A stretch of DNA of 7,242 nucleotides from Flavobacteriales bacterium (GTDB lineage: Bacteria > Bacteroidota > Bacteroidia > Flavobacteriales_D > Sanyastnellaceae). Each line of letters starts with the position of its first letter. The first letter of the stretch is position 1. Positions 1-5,710 of the stretch are shown in pieces. Made by a program: the position numbers and the translations under genes. The stretch is from positions 1 through 7,242 of the forward strand of contig CANHIV010000043.1 of NCBI GenBank assembly GCA_947460525.1, in the 5' to 3' direction. The notes beneath the pieces were generated by a model, which saw only the letters and a list, made by a program, of their open reading frames with translations, did not search any database and had not been told where the DNA came from.

Positions 1-656
1 ATGCGGAAGGCGATTTTGCTTTCCACGATGGTCTGCACATCCTGCATGTTCCGGGCTTCAATTTCCACTGGGATTTCAATTTGTTTTTCGTTCAAGTAGG
101 TAACAACGTTCTGAATCGCGTTGGACATGCTTCCGGCAAAATCAACATGATTGTCCTTGATTAGTATCATATCGAATAAACCAAAACGATGATTTTCACC
201 GCCTCCGATTTTCACTGCCCATTTTTCAAAAACTCTAAAATTGGGCGTTGTTTTTCTAGTGTCCAATAGTTTGCAAGCAGTATGGGAGATTTTACTTTGA
301 ATGCGGTGGGTGTGCGTTGCAATGCCGCTCATGCGCTGCATGATATTGAGCATCAATCTTTCTGCAATCGTGATGTCTTGCGTTTTTCCTGAAATGACAA
401 AAGCAATATCTCCAGGTTGCACCCAAGTACCGTCATGAATGAGAACATCAATTTTCAGCAAAGGATTGACATGAAATGCAACGCGAATTGCAGCATCGAC
501 ACCGGCCAAAATCCCCGCTTCTTTTATTATGAGTCGAGCTCTACCCGTGTGATCCGATGGGATGGTCGCTAGGGAAGTGTGATCCCCAGTACCAATATCT
601 TCTATCAAAGCAAGTTGAATTAGACGGTCTATCTTTGTTAAATCATCACCTTTCAT
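1..656 (-). CDS. nadC: Nicotinate-nucleotide pyrophosphorylase (quinolinate phosphoribosyltransferase), partial, C-terminus cut by window edge
   Basis: NadC converts quinolinate and PRPP to nicotinate mononucleotide, CO2 and pyrophosphate, the entry of de novo NAD synthesis into the pyridine nucleotide pool; it is a cytosolic enzyme. Reading the minus strand from the ATG at 656 gives 218 uninterrupted residues before the left edge. The N-terminus has the family's ED-x-G-x-GD-x-T pattern (residues 19-27). The helix AERLMLNIMQRMSGIAT (98-114) is followed by LDTRKTTPNFR (131-141), GGGENHR (151-157) and LIKDNH (165-170). These supply the basic residues that bind quinolinate and PRPP in this family (R134, K135, H156, R157, K167), and the acidic strand VEIEAR (197-202) follows. 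Family members are usually about 280-295 residues, so roughly 65-75 are missing beyond the edge. The start is well fixed: in-frame TAG and TGA codons lie a few codons upstream. It is divergent from yceD. Confidence 0.95.
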   Translation of the reverse strand, partial: MKGDDLTKIDRLIQLALIEDIGTGDHTSLATIPSDHTGRARLIIKEAGILAGVDAAIRVAFHVNPLLKIDVLIHDGTWVQPGDIAFVISGKTQDITIAERLMLNIMQRMSGIATHTHRIQSKISHTACKLLDTRKTTPNFRVFEKWAVKIGGGENHRFGLFDMILIKDNHVDFAGSMSNAIQNVVTYLNEKQIEIPVEIEARNMQDVQTIVESKIAFR

Positions 657-671
657 CGGGCAAATTTCTAA

Positions 672-690
672 AACACTTCACTAGTGTGTT
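672..690. repeat. Short dyad in the nadC/yceD intergenic region
   Basis: AACAC (672-676) and GTGTT (686-690) are inverted arms around a centre that contains the 8-bp palindrome CACTAGTG (679-686). A run of T follows at about 692-701. The site lies 16-34 bp upstream of the nadC ATG and about 41 bp upstream of the yceD -7 box, so it could be an operator. On the plus strand it resembles a weak hairpin plus T-tract, but no plus-strand gene ends there. The arms are short and chance is a real alternative. Confidence 0.2.
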
Positions 691-730
691 AATTTTTTTT
701 TGATTTTAGGTCTTTTTGTTGAAAATTCCA

Positions 731-738
731 TATCTTTG
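731..738 (+). promoter_or_regulatory. Bacteroidota-type -7 promoter element upstream of yceD-rpmF
   Basis: TATCTTTG matches the Bacteroidota sigma-A -7 consensus TAnnTTTG exactly and is followed by the C-rich stretch CACCCC. If the usual geometry holds, transcription would begin near 742 and leave a leader of about 20 nt before the yceD ATG. The -33 element is not convincing: there is no TTTG at the expected spacing of about 19 bp. The nearest TTTGs (715-718 and 699-702) are too close and too far. Confidence 0.6.
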
Positions 739-761
739 CACCCCTCTAAACATAAAACTCA

Positions 762-1316
762 ATGAGGGTGAAGCATCCTTACATCATTCCGTTCATCGGT
801 CTAAAATTAGGAACCCACACTTTTGAGTTTGAGTTAGGAGACGCGTTCTTTGCAGAATTTGAATATTCAGAAATCACAAATGCTGATTTTCAAGTGGAGG
901 TAACTCTAGTGAAAAAATCAACCATGATGGAGGTAACCATGGATTTGAATGGTAGTATGCAATGGCCTTGTGACCGTTGCGGAGAAACCATTGAAATTGC
1001 AGTTACAGGAACCGATCATTGGGTGATCAAACACGGAGACCACACGGAAAGTGAGGAAGATGAAATCTGGGTATTTGGACCGCAAGAGTTCCAAATTGAC
1101 ATTCGACAACGTTTGTTTGAATTGGCTCACTTGTCCTTGCCAGCCCGCAGAACCCATGATGAAGGGGACTGCAATCCGGTGGTAATGTCAAAGATGAGTG
1201 AATTAGAAACAGAAGATGACTCGGATGCAAAATGGATCGCACTTAAAAATATGAAACTAGAAAACCCCTCAGATCAGTTAGAGGATATCGAAGACTGGGA
1301 AGAGGATGACGAATAA
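762..1316 (+). CDS. yceD: YceD/DUF177 family protein, large-subunit rRNA accumulation factor
   Basis: This 184-residue protein has the DUF177 (YceD) signature: a Cys pair in the strand WPCDRCGE (C70, C73), then LAHLSLPARR (121-130), then C137 in GDCNP. A short W-x-x-LKNMK segment (158-164) and a strongly acidic C-terminus follow. In E. coli YceD is needed for normal 23S rRNA accumulation, and its gene is co-transcribed with rpmF; the same pairing here, with rpmF starting 12 bp after the stop, supports the call. The three cysteines could bind a metal, which is inference. The opening segment, around YIIPFIGLKLGTHTFEFE (7-24), resembles Bacteroidota members that I recall. The ATG at 762 is the only sensible start and lies about 24 bp after a -7 promoter box. 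There is no Shine-Dalgarno sequence. Confidence 0.9.
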   Translation: MRVKHPYIIPFIGLKLGTHTFEFELGDAFFAEFEYSEITNADFQVEVTLVKKSTMMEVTMDLNGSMQWPCDRCGETIEIAVTGTDHWVIKHGDHTESEEDEIWVFGPQEFQIDIRQRLFELAHLSLPARRTHDEGDCNPVVMSKMSELETEDDSDAKWIALKNMKLENPSDQLEDIEDWEEDDE

Positions 1317-1328
1317 AAACGGAAAAAG

Positions 1329-1517
1329 ATGGCACATCCCAAACACCGAATTTCGCAGACGCGCCAAGCAAAGCGTCGCACACACTACAAGTTGGAAGCT
1401 CCTAATGTAGCTACTTGCCCAACTACTGGTCAACCTCACTTGTTCCACCATGCACACTGGCATGAAGGAAAACTTTACTACAAAGGTAAAGTGGTGATGG
1501 AAAAAGAAAACGCGTAA
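1329..1517 (+). CDS. rpmF: 50S ribosomal protein L32
   Basis: A 62-residue basic protein with the full bL32 pattern: [21 protein letters not shown] at the N-terminus, then [10 protein letters not shown], then [15 protein letters not shown]32 is a small protein of the large ribosomal subunit. Only one cysteine is left (C30), where zinc-ribbon forms have four, so this is the zinc-independent type of the protein; that form is usual in the phylum as far as I recall. The gene is 12 bp downstream of yceD and is almost certainly on the same transcript. A strong hairpin terminator begins 26 bp after the stop codon, so the yceD-rpmF transcript probably ends there, at least in part. Its leader has an A-rich GGAAAAAG rather than a clear Shine-Dalgarno sequence. 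Confidence 0.97.
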   Translation: MAHPKHRISQTRQAKRRTHYKLEAPNVATCPTTGQPHLFHHAHWHEGKLYYKGKVVMEKENA

Positions 1518-1543
1518 GTCGTACACATTGTATTGTGAAAAAT

Positions 1544-1574
1544 AAGCCCTGCATTGCAGGGCTTTTGTGTTTAC
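1544..1574 (+). terminator. Rho-independent terminator after rpmF
   Basis: A perfect 9-bp stem, AAGCCCTGC (1544-1552) with GCAGGGCTT (1556-1564), closes a 3-nt loop and runs into a T-rich tail (TTTTGTGTTTA). It is the clearest intrinsic terminator in the window. It separates the ribosomal pair yceD-rpmF from fabH and the acc genes, although partial read-through remains possible. Confidence 0.85.
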
Positions 1575-1579
1575 CTTCG
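1572..1579 (+). promoter_or_regulatory. Possible -7 promoter element for fabH, nested in the terminator tail
   Basis: TACCTTCG matches TAnnTTTG at all but one base and is followed by CCCC, the same C-rich extension seen after the yceD box. It starts 7 bp after the terminator stem and would give a leader of about 26 nt before the fabH ATG at 1609. The nearest upstream TTG (1554-1556) is only 15 bp away, shorter than the usual spacing, so the -33 element is weak. The need for a promoter behind a strong terminator adds support. Confidence 0.35.
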
Positions 1580-1608
1580 CCCCTTTAATATTAAGTTTAC
1601 GTTACGCA

Positions 1609-2601
1609 ATGAAAATAACAGCAGCAATTACCGGTATTCAAGGATATGTGCCAGCAGATTTGTTGACCAATGCCGACCTGGAGAGAATGGTGGATACCAA
1701 TGACGAGTGGATCAAATCTCGTACAGGGATATCTGAGCGTCATATTTTGAAAGGGGAAGGATTGGGTACGAGTGACATGGCCGTTGAAGCTGTGAAAGGT
1801 CTTTTGGCAAAAAAGAACATGCTTCCTGAAGATATCGATTTGTTGATTTGCGCTACCGTAACTCCGGATCATCAGTTCCCTGCTACAGCCAATATCATTT
1901 GCGATAAAATAGGTGCTAGAAATTGCTGGGCTTTTGATGTAAATGCGGCCTGCTCCGGATTTATTTATGCACTCTCTACCGCTTCTCAGTTCATTGAGAC
2001 AGGTAAATACAAAAAAGTGGTGGTTGTGGGCGCGGATAAAATGTCTTCAATTGTAGACTATACTGACAGAACAACCTGTGTGTTGTTTGGTGATGGTGCT
2101 GGCGCAGTGATGCTTGAAGCCAGCACGGATGATACAGGAATCAAGGATTTTATTTTAAAGTCAGATGGTGCAGGTCGTCATTATTTGCACCAAAAGGCCG
2201 GAGGTTCAGTAAAACCTGCATCTCATGAAACCGTTGATGCACGTGAACATTTTGTATTCCAAGATGGTCAGCCAGTGTTTAAAGCAGCTGTTGTTAGCAT
2301 GGCAGATGTTAGTGCTGAAATTATGGAGAAGAATGGTTTAACCGCTGATGATGTAGCATACTTGGTTCCTCACCAAGCCAATTTGAGAATTATTGATGCA
2401 ACTGCACGCCGCATGGGTGTAGGTCCTGATAAAGTAATGGTCAATATTGAGCGTTACGGAAACACCACTTCTGGTACAATTCCTTTGTGCTTGTGGGAGT
2501 GGGAAAAGAAATTAAAGAAGGGAGATAACTTGATTTTAGCAGCCTTTGGTGGTGGATTCACTTGGGGAGCCATTTGGGTGAAATGGTCATATGACAGTTA
2601 A
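1609..2601 (+). CDS. fabH: Beta-ketoacyl-ACP synthase III (KAS III)
   Basis: FabH condenses an acyl-CoA primer with malonyl-ACP to give the first beta-ketoacyl-ACP of fatty-acid synthesis; it is cytosolic and works as a thiolase-fold dimer. All three catalytic residues are visible in their usual contexts: Cys115 in NAACSGF, His255 in VPHQANLRI and Asn285 in [11 protein letters not shown]. The N-terminal [15 protein letters not shown] (31-45) and the C-terminal FGGGFTWGA (313-321) are also standard. I chose the ATG at 1609, giving 330 residues, the normal family length. An in-frame GTG at 1567 would add 14 residues that have no family counterpart and would lie in the terminator tail. The primer chain length (acetyl or branched) cannot be read from these motifs. 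In E. coli plsX precedes fabH; here rpmF does. Confidence 0.96.
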   Translation: MKITAAITGIQGYVPADLLTNADLERMVDTNDEWIKSRTGISERHILKGEGLGTSDMAVEAVKGLLAKKNMLPEDIDLLICATVTPDHQFPATANIICDKIGARNCWAFDVNAACSGFIYALSTASQFIETGKYKKVVVVGADKMSSIVDYTDRTTCVLFGDGAGAVMLEASTDDTGIKDFILKSDGAGRHYLHQKAGGSVKPASHETVDAREHFVFQDGQPVFKAAVVSMADVSAEIMEKNGLTADDVAYLVPHQANLRIIDATARRMGVGPDKVMVNIERYGNTTSGTIPLCLWEWEKKLKKGDNLILAAFGGGFTWGAIWVKWSYDS

Positions 2602-2625
2602 AAATCAAGCTTAATTTTCCTTGAG

Positions 2626-2633
2626 TATATTTG
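2626..2633 (+). promoter_or_regulatory. Bacteroidota-type -7 promoter element upstream of accB
   Basis: TATATTTG fits TAnnTTTG perfectly and lies in the 53-bp gap between fabH and accB. Predicted transcription start is near 2637, leaving a leader of about 18 nt to the accB ATG. No TTTG is present at the -33 position. It could let accBC and the following regulator be expressed independently of fabH. Its presence also argues against the upstream TTG at 2631, which lies inside the box, as the accB start. Confidence 0.5.
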
Positions 2634-2654
2634 CCAACGATAAATCGAAAGAAA

Positions 2655-3119
2655 ATGAATATCAAAGAAATTCAAGACCTGATCAAATTTGTCTCCAGAA
2701 GCGGAGTCAGTGAAGTAGAAATTGAGCAGAAAGACTTTAAGATCACGATTAAAACGCCAGTAGGAGGCAGCCCAGTTGCGGCAATGGCACCTATGGCACC
2801 AATGGCATTGCCAATGCCTGTTGCTGCGCCTGCACCAGCTGCCGCTGCACCAGCTGCTGCACCTGCGCAAAATAGCAATTTGATAGAAATCAAAAGCCCC
2901 ATGATCGGTACATTCTACCGCTCTGCAGGACCAGATAAGCCAGCTTTTGTTGAGGTGGGTCAAACCATCAAACCAGGAGATAAGGTTTGTATCATTGAAG
3001 CAATGAAATTGTTCAACGAAATTGAATCTGAAATTTCAGGAACAATCGTGAAAGTATTGGTGAACGATAGCTCTCCAATTGAATACGATCAGCCTTTGTT
3101 CTTGGTAGAACCCGCTTAA
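2655..3119 (+). CDS. accB: Biotin carboxyl carrier protein of acetyl-CoA carboxylase (BCCP)
   Basis: BCCP carries the carboxylated biotin between biotin carboxylase and carboxyltransferase in malonyl-CoA synthesis. The 154 residues show the standard three parts: an N-terminal segment [12 protein letters not shown] onward (1-35), a flexible Ala/Pro/Met-rich linker (about 36-75), and a C-terminal biotinyl domain (76-154). The biotin attachment motif is EAMKL (115-119) with Lys118 as the modified residue. The thumb loop found in bacterial BCCP is visible around [16 protein letters not shown] (81-96). The ATG at 2655 is preferred; a TTG at 2631 would add 8 residues without family support and overlaps a promoter box. 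accC follows after 11 bp, as usual. A biotin ligase must act on it from elsewhere. Confidence 0.96.
   Translation: MNIKEIQDLIKFVSRSGVSEVEIEQKDFKITIKTPVGGSPVAAMAPMAPMALPMPVAAPAPAAAAPAAAPAQNSNLIEIKSPMIGTFYRSAGPDKPAFVEVGQTIKPGDKVCIIEAMKLFNEIESEISGTIVKVLVNDSSPIEYDQPLFLVEPA
2784..2868 (+). repeat. In-frame short repeats coding for the BCCP linker
   Basis: Three 9-bp tandem units, ATGGCACCT, ATGGCACCA and ATGGCATTG (2784-2810), code for Met-Ala-Pro/Leu. They are followed by two copies of TGCACCAGCTGC (2831-2842 and 2846-2857, 15-bp period) that code for Ala/Pro. They form the linker between the two BCCP domains. Such runs can change length by slippage; no disruption is seen here. Confidence 0.6.
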
Positions 3120-3130
3120 TCTTTTCAAGC

Positions 3131-4465
3131 ATGTTCAAGAAAATATTAATCGCTAATCGTGGCGAGATTGCTTTGCGCGTAATACGCACTTGCAAAGAAA
3201 TGGGTATCGCAACGGTAGCTGTATATTCTACAGCAGATCGCGATAGCCTTCATGTTCGTTTTGCAGATGAGGCAGTTTGTATCGGCCCTCCAGCATCAAA
3301 AGATTCTTATTTGAAAATCTCAAATATTATCGCTGCTGCTGAAATTACCAATGCAGACGCTATTCACCCCGGATATGGTTTTTTGTCTGAAAATGCAACT
3401 TTTTCAAAAGTTTGCAAGGAGAATGGAATCAAGTTCATTGGCGCTTCTCCTGAGATGATTGATGCAATGGGTGACAAATCATCGGCCAAGCAAACCATGA
3501 AGAATGCAGGCGTTCCCTGTATTCCTGGGTCTGAAGGGATTTTAGAGTCTTTGGAAGATGCACACAAAGTGGCAAAAGAAATCAAGTATCCTGTGATGTT
3601 GAAAGCTACCGCAGGTGGTGGCGGAAAAGGGATGCGTGTGGTTCAGAAGGCTGAAGATTTGGAAGATGCATGGGAAGCAGTGCGCCGAGAGGCGGGTGCT
3701 GCTTTCGGAAACGATGGCATCTACATGGAGAAATTTGTTGAAGAACCAAGACATATCGAAATTCAGATCGCTGGTGATCAGTATGGCAAAGCTTGCCATT
3801 TGTCTGAAAGAGATTGTTCCATCCAACGTCGTCACCAAAAGTTGGTAGAAGAAACACCTTCTCCATTCATGACGGATGAATTGCGCGAGCGTATGGGACA
3901 AGCAGCCATCAAAGCAGCTGAAGCAGTGAAATATGAAGGGGTAGGAACCGTGGAGTTTTTGGTAGACAAGAACCGCGATTTCTATTTCATGGAAATGAAT
4001 ACACGTATTCAAGTAGAGCACACCATTACGGAAGAGGTAATCAATTATGATTTGGTAAAAGAGCAAATCAAATTGGCAGCTGGAGACCCCATTTCAGGAC
4101 GCAACTATTATCCAAAAATGCACAGTATCCAATGCCGTATCAACGCAGAGGATCCTTACAAAAACTTTGCACCTTGTCCTGGTAAGATCACGGCGTATCA
4201 TAGTCCCGGTGGCCATGGAGTGCGCTTGGATACCCACGCCTACGCTGGATACGTTATTCCCCCCAACTATGACAGTATGATTTCTAAGTTGATTACCGTT
4301 GCGCAAACACGCGAAGAGGCAATCACCAAAATGCAGCGCGCATTGGATGAATACATCATTGAAGGGATTAAAACCACTATACCATTCCATCAGAAGTTGA
4401 TGAAAGATCCCCAGTTCAGAGCTGGTAATTTCACAACCAAGTTCATGGAATCTTTTGAAATGTAA
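3131..4465 (+). CDS. accC: Acetyl-CoA carboxylase, biotin carboxylase subunit
   Basis: AccC uses ATP and bicarbonate to carboxylate the biotin on AccB, the first half-reaction of acetyl-CoA carboxylase. At 444 residues it matches the single-subunit bacterial enzyme (about 450), so it is not a fused pyruvate or propionyl-CoA carboxylase. The N-terminal domain opens with [19 protein letters not shown]. The ATP-grasp domain has the glycine-rich loop [12 protein letters not shown] (158-169), HIEIQ (208-212), [12 protein letters not shown] (226-237), Glu275, [10 protein letters not shown] (288-297, with Glu288 and Arg292) and CRINAED (335-341). These cover the ATP, metal, bicarbonate and biotin contacts known from E. 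coli AccC. Residue 298 is Thr, where AccC usually has Pro. The ATG at 3131 gives the canonical N-terminus. A response regulator starts 6 bp after its stop. Confidence 0.96.
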   Translation: MFKKILIANRGEIALRVIRTCKEMGIATVAVYSTADRDSLHVRFADEAVCIGPPASKDSYLKISNIIAAAEITNADAIHPGYGFLSENATFSKVCKENGIKFIGASPEMIDAMGDKSSAKQTMKNAGVPCIPGSEGILESLEDAHKVAKEIKYPVMLKATAGGGGKGMRVVQKAEDLEDAWEAVRREAGAAFGNDGIYMEKFVEEPRHIEIQIAGDQYGKACHLSERDCSIQRRHQKLVEETPSPFMTDELRERMGQAAIKAAEAVKYEGVGTVEFLVDKNRDFYFMEMNTRIQVEHTITEEVINYDLVKEQIKLAAGDPISGRNYYPKMHSIQCRINAEDPYKNFAPCPGKITAYHSPGGHGVRLDTHAYAGYVIPPNYDSMISKLITVAQTREEAITKMQRALDEYIIEGIKTTIPFHQKLMKDPQFRAGNFTTKFMESFEM

Positions 4466-4471
4466 TACAAC

Positions 4472-5632
4472 ATGGCAAAAATACTCCTGGTAGACGACGA
4501 GGCCAGCATTCGCATGGCTTTGAAAGAAATCTTAGAGTACGAAGGTCATACAGTCATTGAGTCTCCTGATGCACTAGCCGCGATAAAGGCTGTGGGTCAG
4601 GAGACTTTTGATTTAATCATATCGGACATCAAGATGCCCAAGATGGATGGCTTGGAGTTTTTATCCAAAGTCAAGGAATTGGGAATTGATGCGCCTATCG
4701 TAATGATAACGGGTCACGGAACCATTGATACCGCGGTTGAAGCCATTAAGAAGGGCGCTTTTGATTTTATTCAAAAGCCGCTTGATCTGAATCGCATATT
4801 GGTTACTGTGCGCAATGCGACACAATCTGCACAGATGGTGCGCGAAACCAAATCGTTGAAGAAGAAAGTTGCACGTATTGTCGGTACCCAAATAGTGGGC
4901 AATAGTAAAGGCATTCAAGAGGTGATAGCGATGGTAGACACCGTTGCGCCAACGGATGCTAGAGTATTGATTCTTGGTCCCAATGGGGCAGGAAAAGAGT
5001 TGATTGCTCGACAACTTCATGAGAAGAGCAGTCGATCTTCTGGTCCATTTGTAGAGGTCAATTGCGCGGCTATTCCTGGAGAGTTGATAGAGAGTGAGTT
5101 GTTTGGTCATGAAAAAGGCGCTTTTACAAGTGCGATAAAAACAAAGCCAGGGAAGTTTGAATTGTCAGAAGGTGGTACTTTGTTCCTGGATGAAATCGGC
5201 GACATGAGCATCACCGCCCAAGCCAAGGTATTGCGGGCATTGCAAGAGCAAAGAATTCAGCGTGTAGGGGGTGAAAAGGATATTCTAGTCAATGTCCGGG
5301 TTTTAGCAGCGACCAATAAGGATTTGAAAGCTGAAATAGCTGCAGGTAGATTTAGAGAAGATCTATATCACAGATTGAGCGTAATTCTAATCAAAGTGCC
5401 ATCTTTGGCTGAACGTTCGGAAGATATACCGCTATTGAGTGAGTATTTCCTAGAAAAGGTATGCGAGGATTATGGAAGACCGCTCAAGAAAATCGATGGT
5501 GGCGGACTAAAGTATTTGCAAAAGCAGGCATGGACGGGTAACATCCGCGAGCTGCGTAATGTAATTGAGCGTCTTGTAATATTGGGTGGAGAGACCATTT
5601 CAGAGTCTGATGTCAAAAGGCTAGTGAACTGA
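4472..5632 (+). CDS. NtrC-type sigma-54-interacting response regulator without a DNA-binding domain
   Basis: The 386 residues hold a receiver domain (1-115) with acidic residues D8/D9, phosphoacceptor D52 in SDIKMPKMDG, T80 and K102, then a sigma-54 AAA+ domain (about 140-375). The AAA+ part has Walker A GPNGAGKE (169-176), GAFTSA in the sigma-54 contact loop (216-221), Walker B GGTLFLDEIGD (234-244), arginine-finger segment FREDLYHRL (294-302) and sensor II WTGNIRELRNV (354-364). The protein stops about 11 residues after the AAA+ lid, so the C-terminal Fis-type helix-turn-helix of NtrC (usual total 450-470) is absent. There is no sign of a frameshift: the gene ends cleanly and the sequence beyond the stop is AT-rich intergenic DNA. 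HTH-less regulators of this length are, as I recall, common in Bacteroidota. It probably activates sigma-54 RNA polymerase without specific DNA contact, which is inference. The target and partner kinase are unknown. It is likely co-transcribed with accBC (6-bp gap). Confidence 0.93.
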   Translation: MAKILLVDDEASIRMALKEILEYEGHTVIESPDALAAIKAVGQETFDLIISDIKMPKMDGLEFLSKVKELGIDAPIVMITGHGTIDTAVEAIKKGAFDFIQKPLDLNRILVTVRNATQSAQMVRETKSLKKKVARIVGTQIVGNSKGIQEVIAMVDTVAPTDARVLILGPNGAGKELIARQLHEKSSRSSGPFVEVNCAAIPGELIESELFGHEKGAFTSAIKTKPGKFELSEGGTLFLDEIGDMSITAQAKVLRALQEQRIQRVGGEKDILVNVRVLAATNKDLKAEIAAGRFREDLYHRLSVILIKVPSLAERSEDIPLLSEYFLEKVCEDYGRPLKKIDGGGLKYLQKQAWTGNIRELRNVIERLVILGGETISESDVKRLVN

Positions 5633-5676
5633 CGCTATTAATTTGATAATTTAGGTAATTAAATATAAAAATATTA

Positions 5677-5706
5677 TTGAGCAATTCAAGATGTGTCTCA
5701 TCTTTG
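5677..5706 (+). promoter_or_regulatory. Candidate promoter for the Kelch/membrane protein gene
   Basis: TTG (5677-5679) and CATCTTTG (5699-5706, one mismatch to TAnnTTTG) are separated by exactly 19 bp, the best -33/-7 spacing in the window. The predicted transcription start is about 5710, one base before the chosen ATG at 5711, so the mRNA would be nearly leaderless. The surrounding 78-bp gap is AT-rich and has no convincing terminator for the preceding regulator gene. A second one-mismatch box, TTAATTTG at 5638-5645, lacks a partner. Confidence 0.4.
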
Positions 5707-5710
5707 CCCA

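Noticed and set aside
1567..1608. GTG start giving fabH 14 extra N-terminal residues
   Set aside because: The extension lies in the terminator tail and candidate promoter, has no family counterpart, and the ATG at 1609 gives the normal FabH N-terminus.
2631..2654. TTG start giving accB 8 extra residues
   Set aside because: The TTG is part of a perfect TAnnTTTG promoter box, and BCCP begins naturally at MNIKEIQDL.
2672..2902. Minus-strand frame coding a hydrophobic Gly/Ala-rich 76-residue peptide that resembles a glycine-zipper membrane protein
   Set aside because: It is the antisense image of the Ala/Pro-rich BCCP linker; the composition is fully explained by accB.
3542..4066. Minus-strand open frame of 174 codons
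   Set aside because: It lies wholly inside accC, which has complete family motifs in the opposite direction; the predicted peptide is Phe/His/Cys-rich and resembles no known protein.
4661..5110. Minus-strand open frame of 149 codons inside the response regulator gene
   Set aside because: Antisense shadow of a gene with intact receiver and AAA+ motifs.
5630..5698. Terminator after the response regulator gene
   Set aside because: Only short all-AT inverted repeats (such as TAATT/AATTA) are present, with no stable stem followed by a T-tract.
5693..5710. GTG start for the Kelch-like protein
   Set aside because: It would put MSHLCP ahead of a clean signal peptide and lies upstream of the -7 box that best explains transcription.
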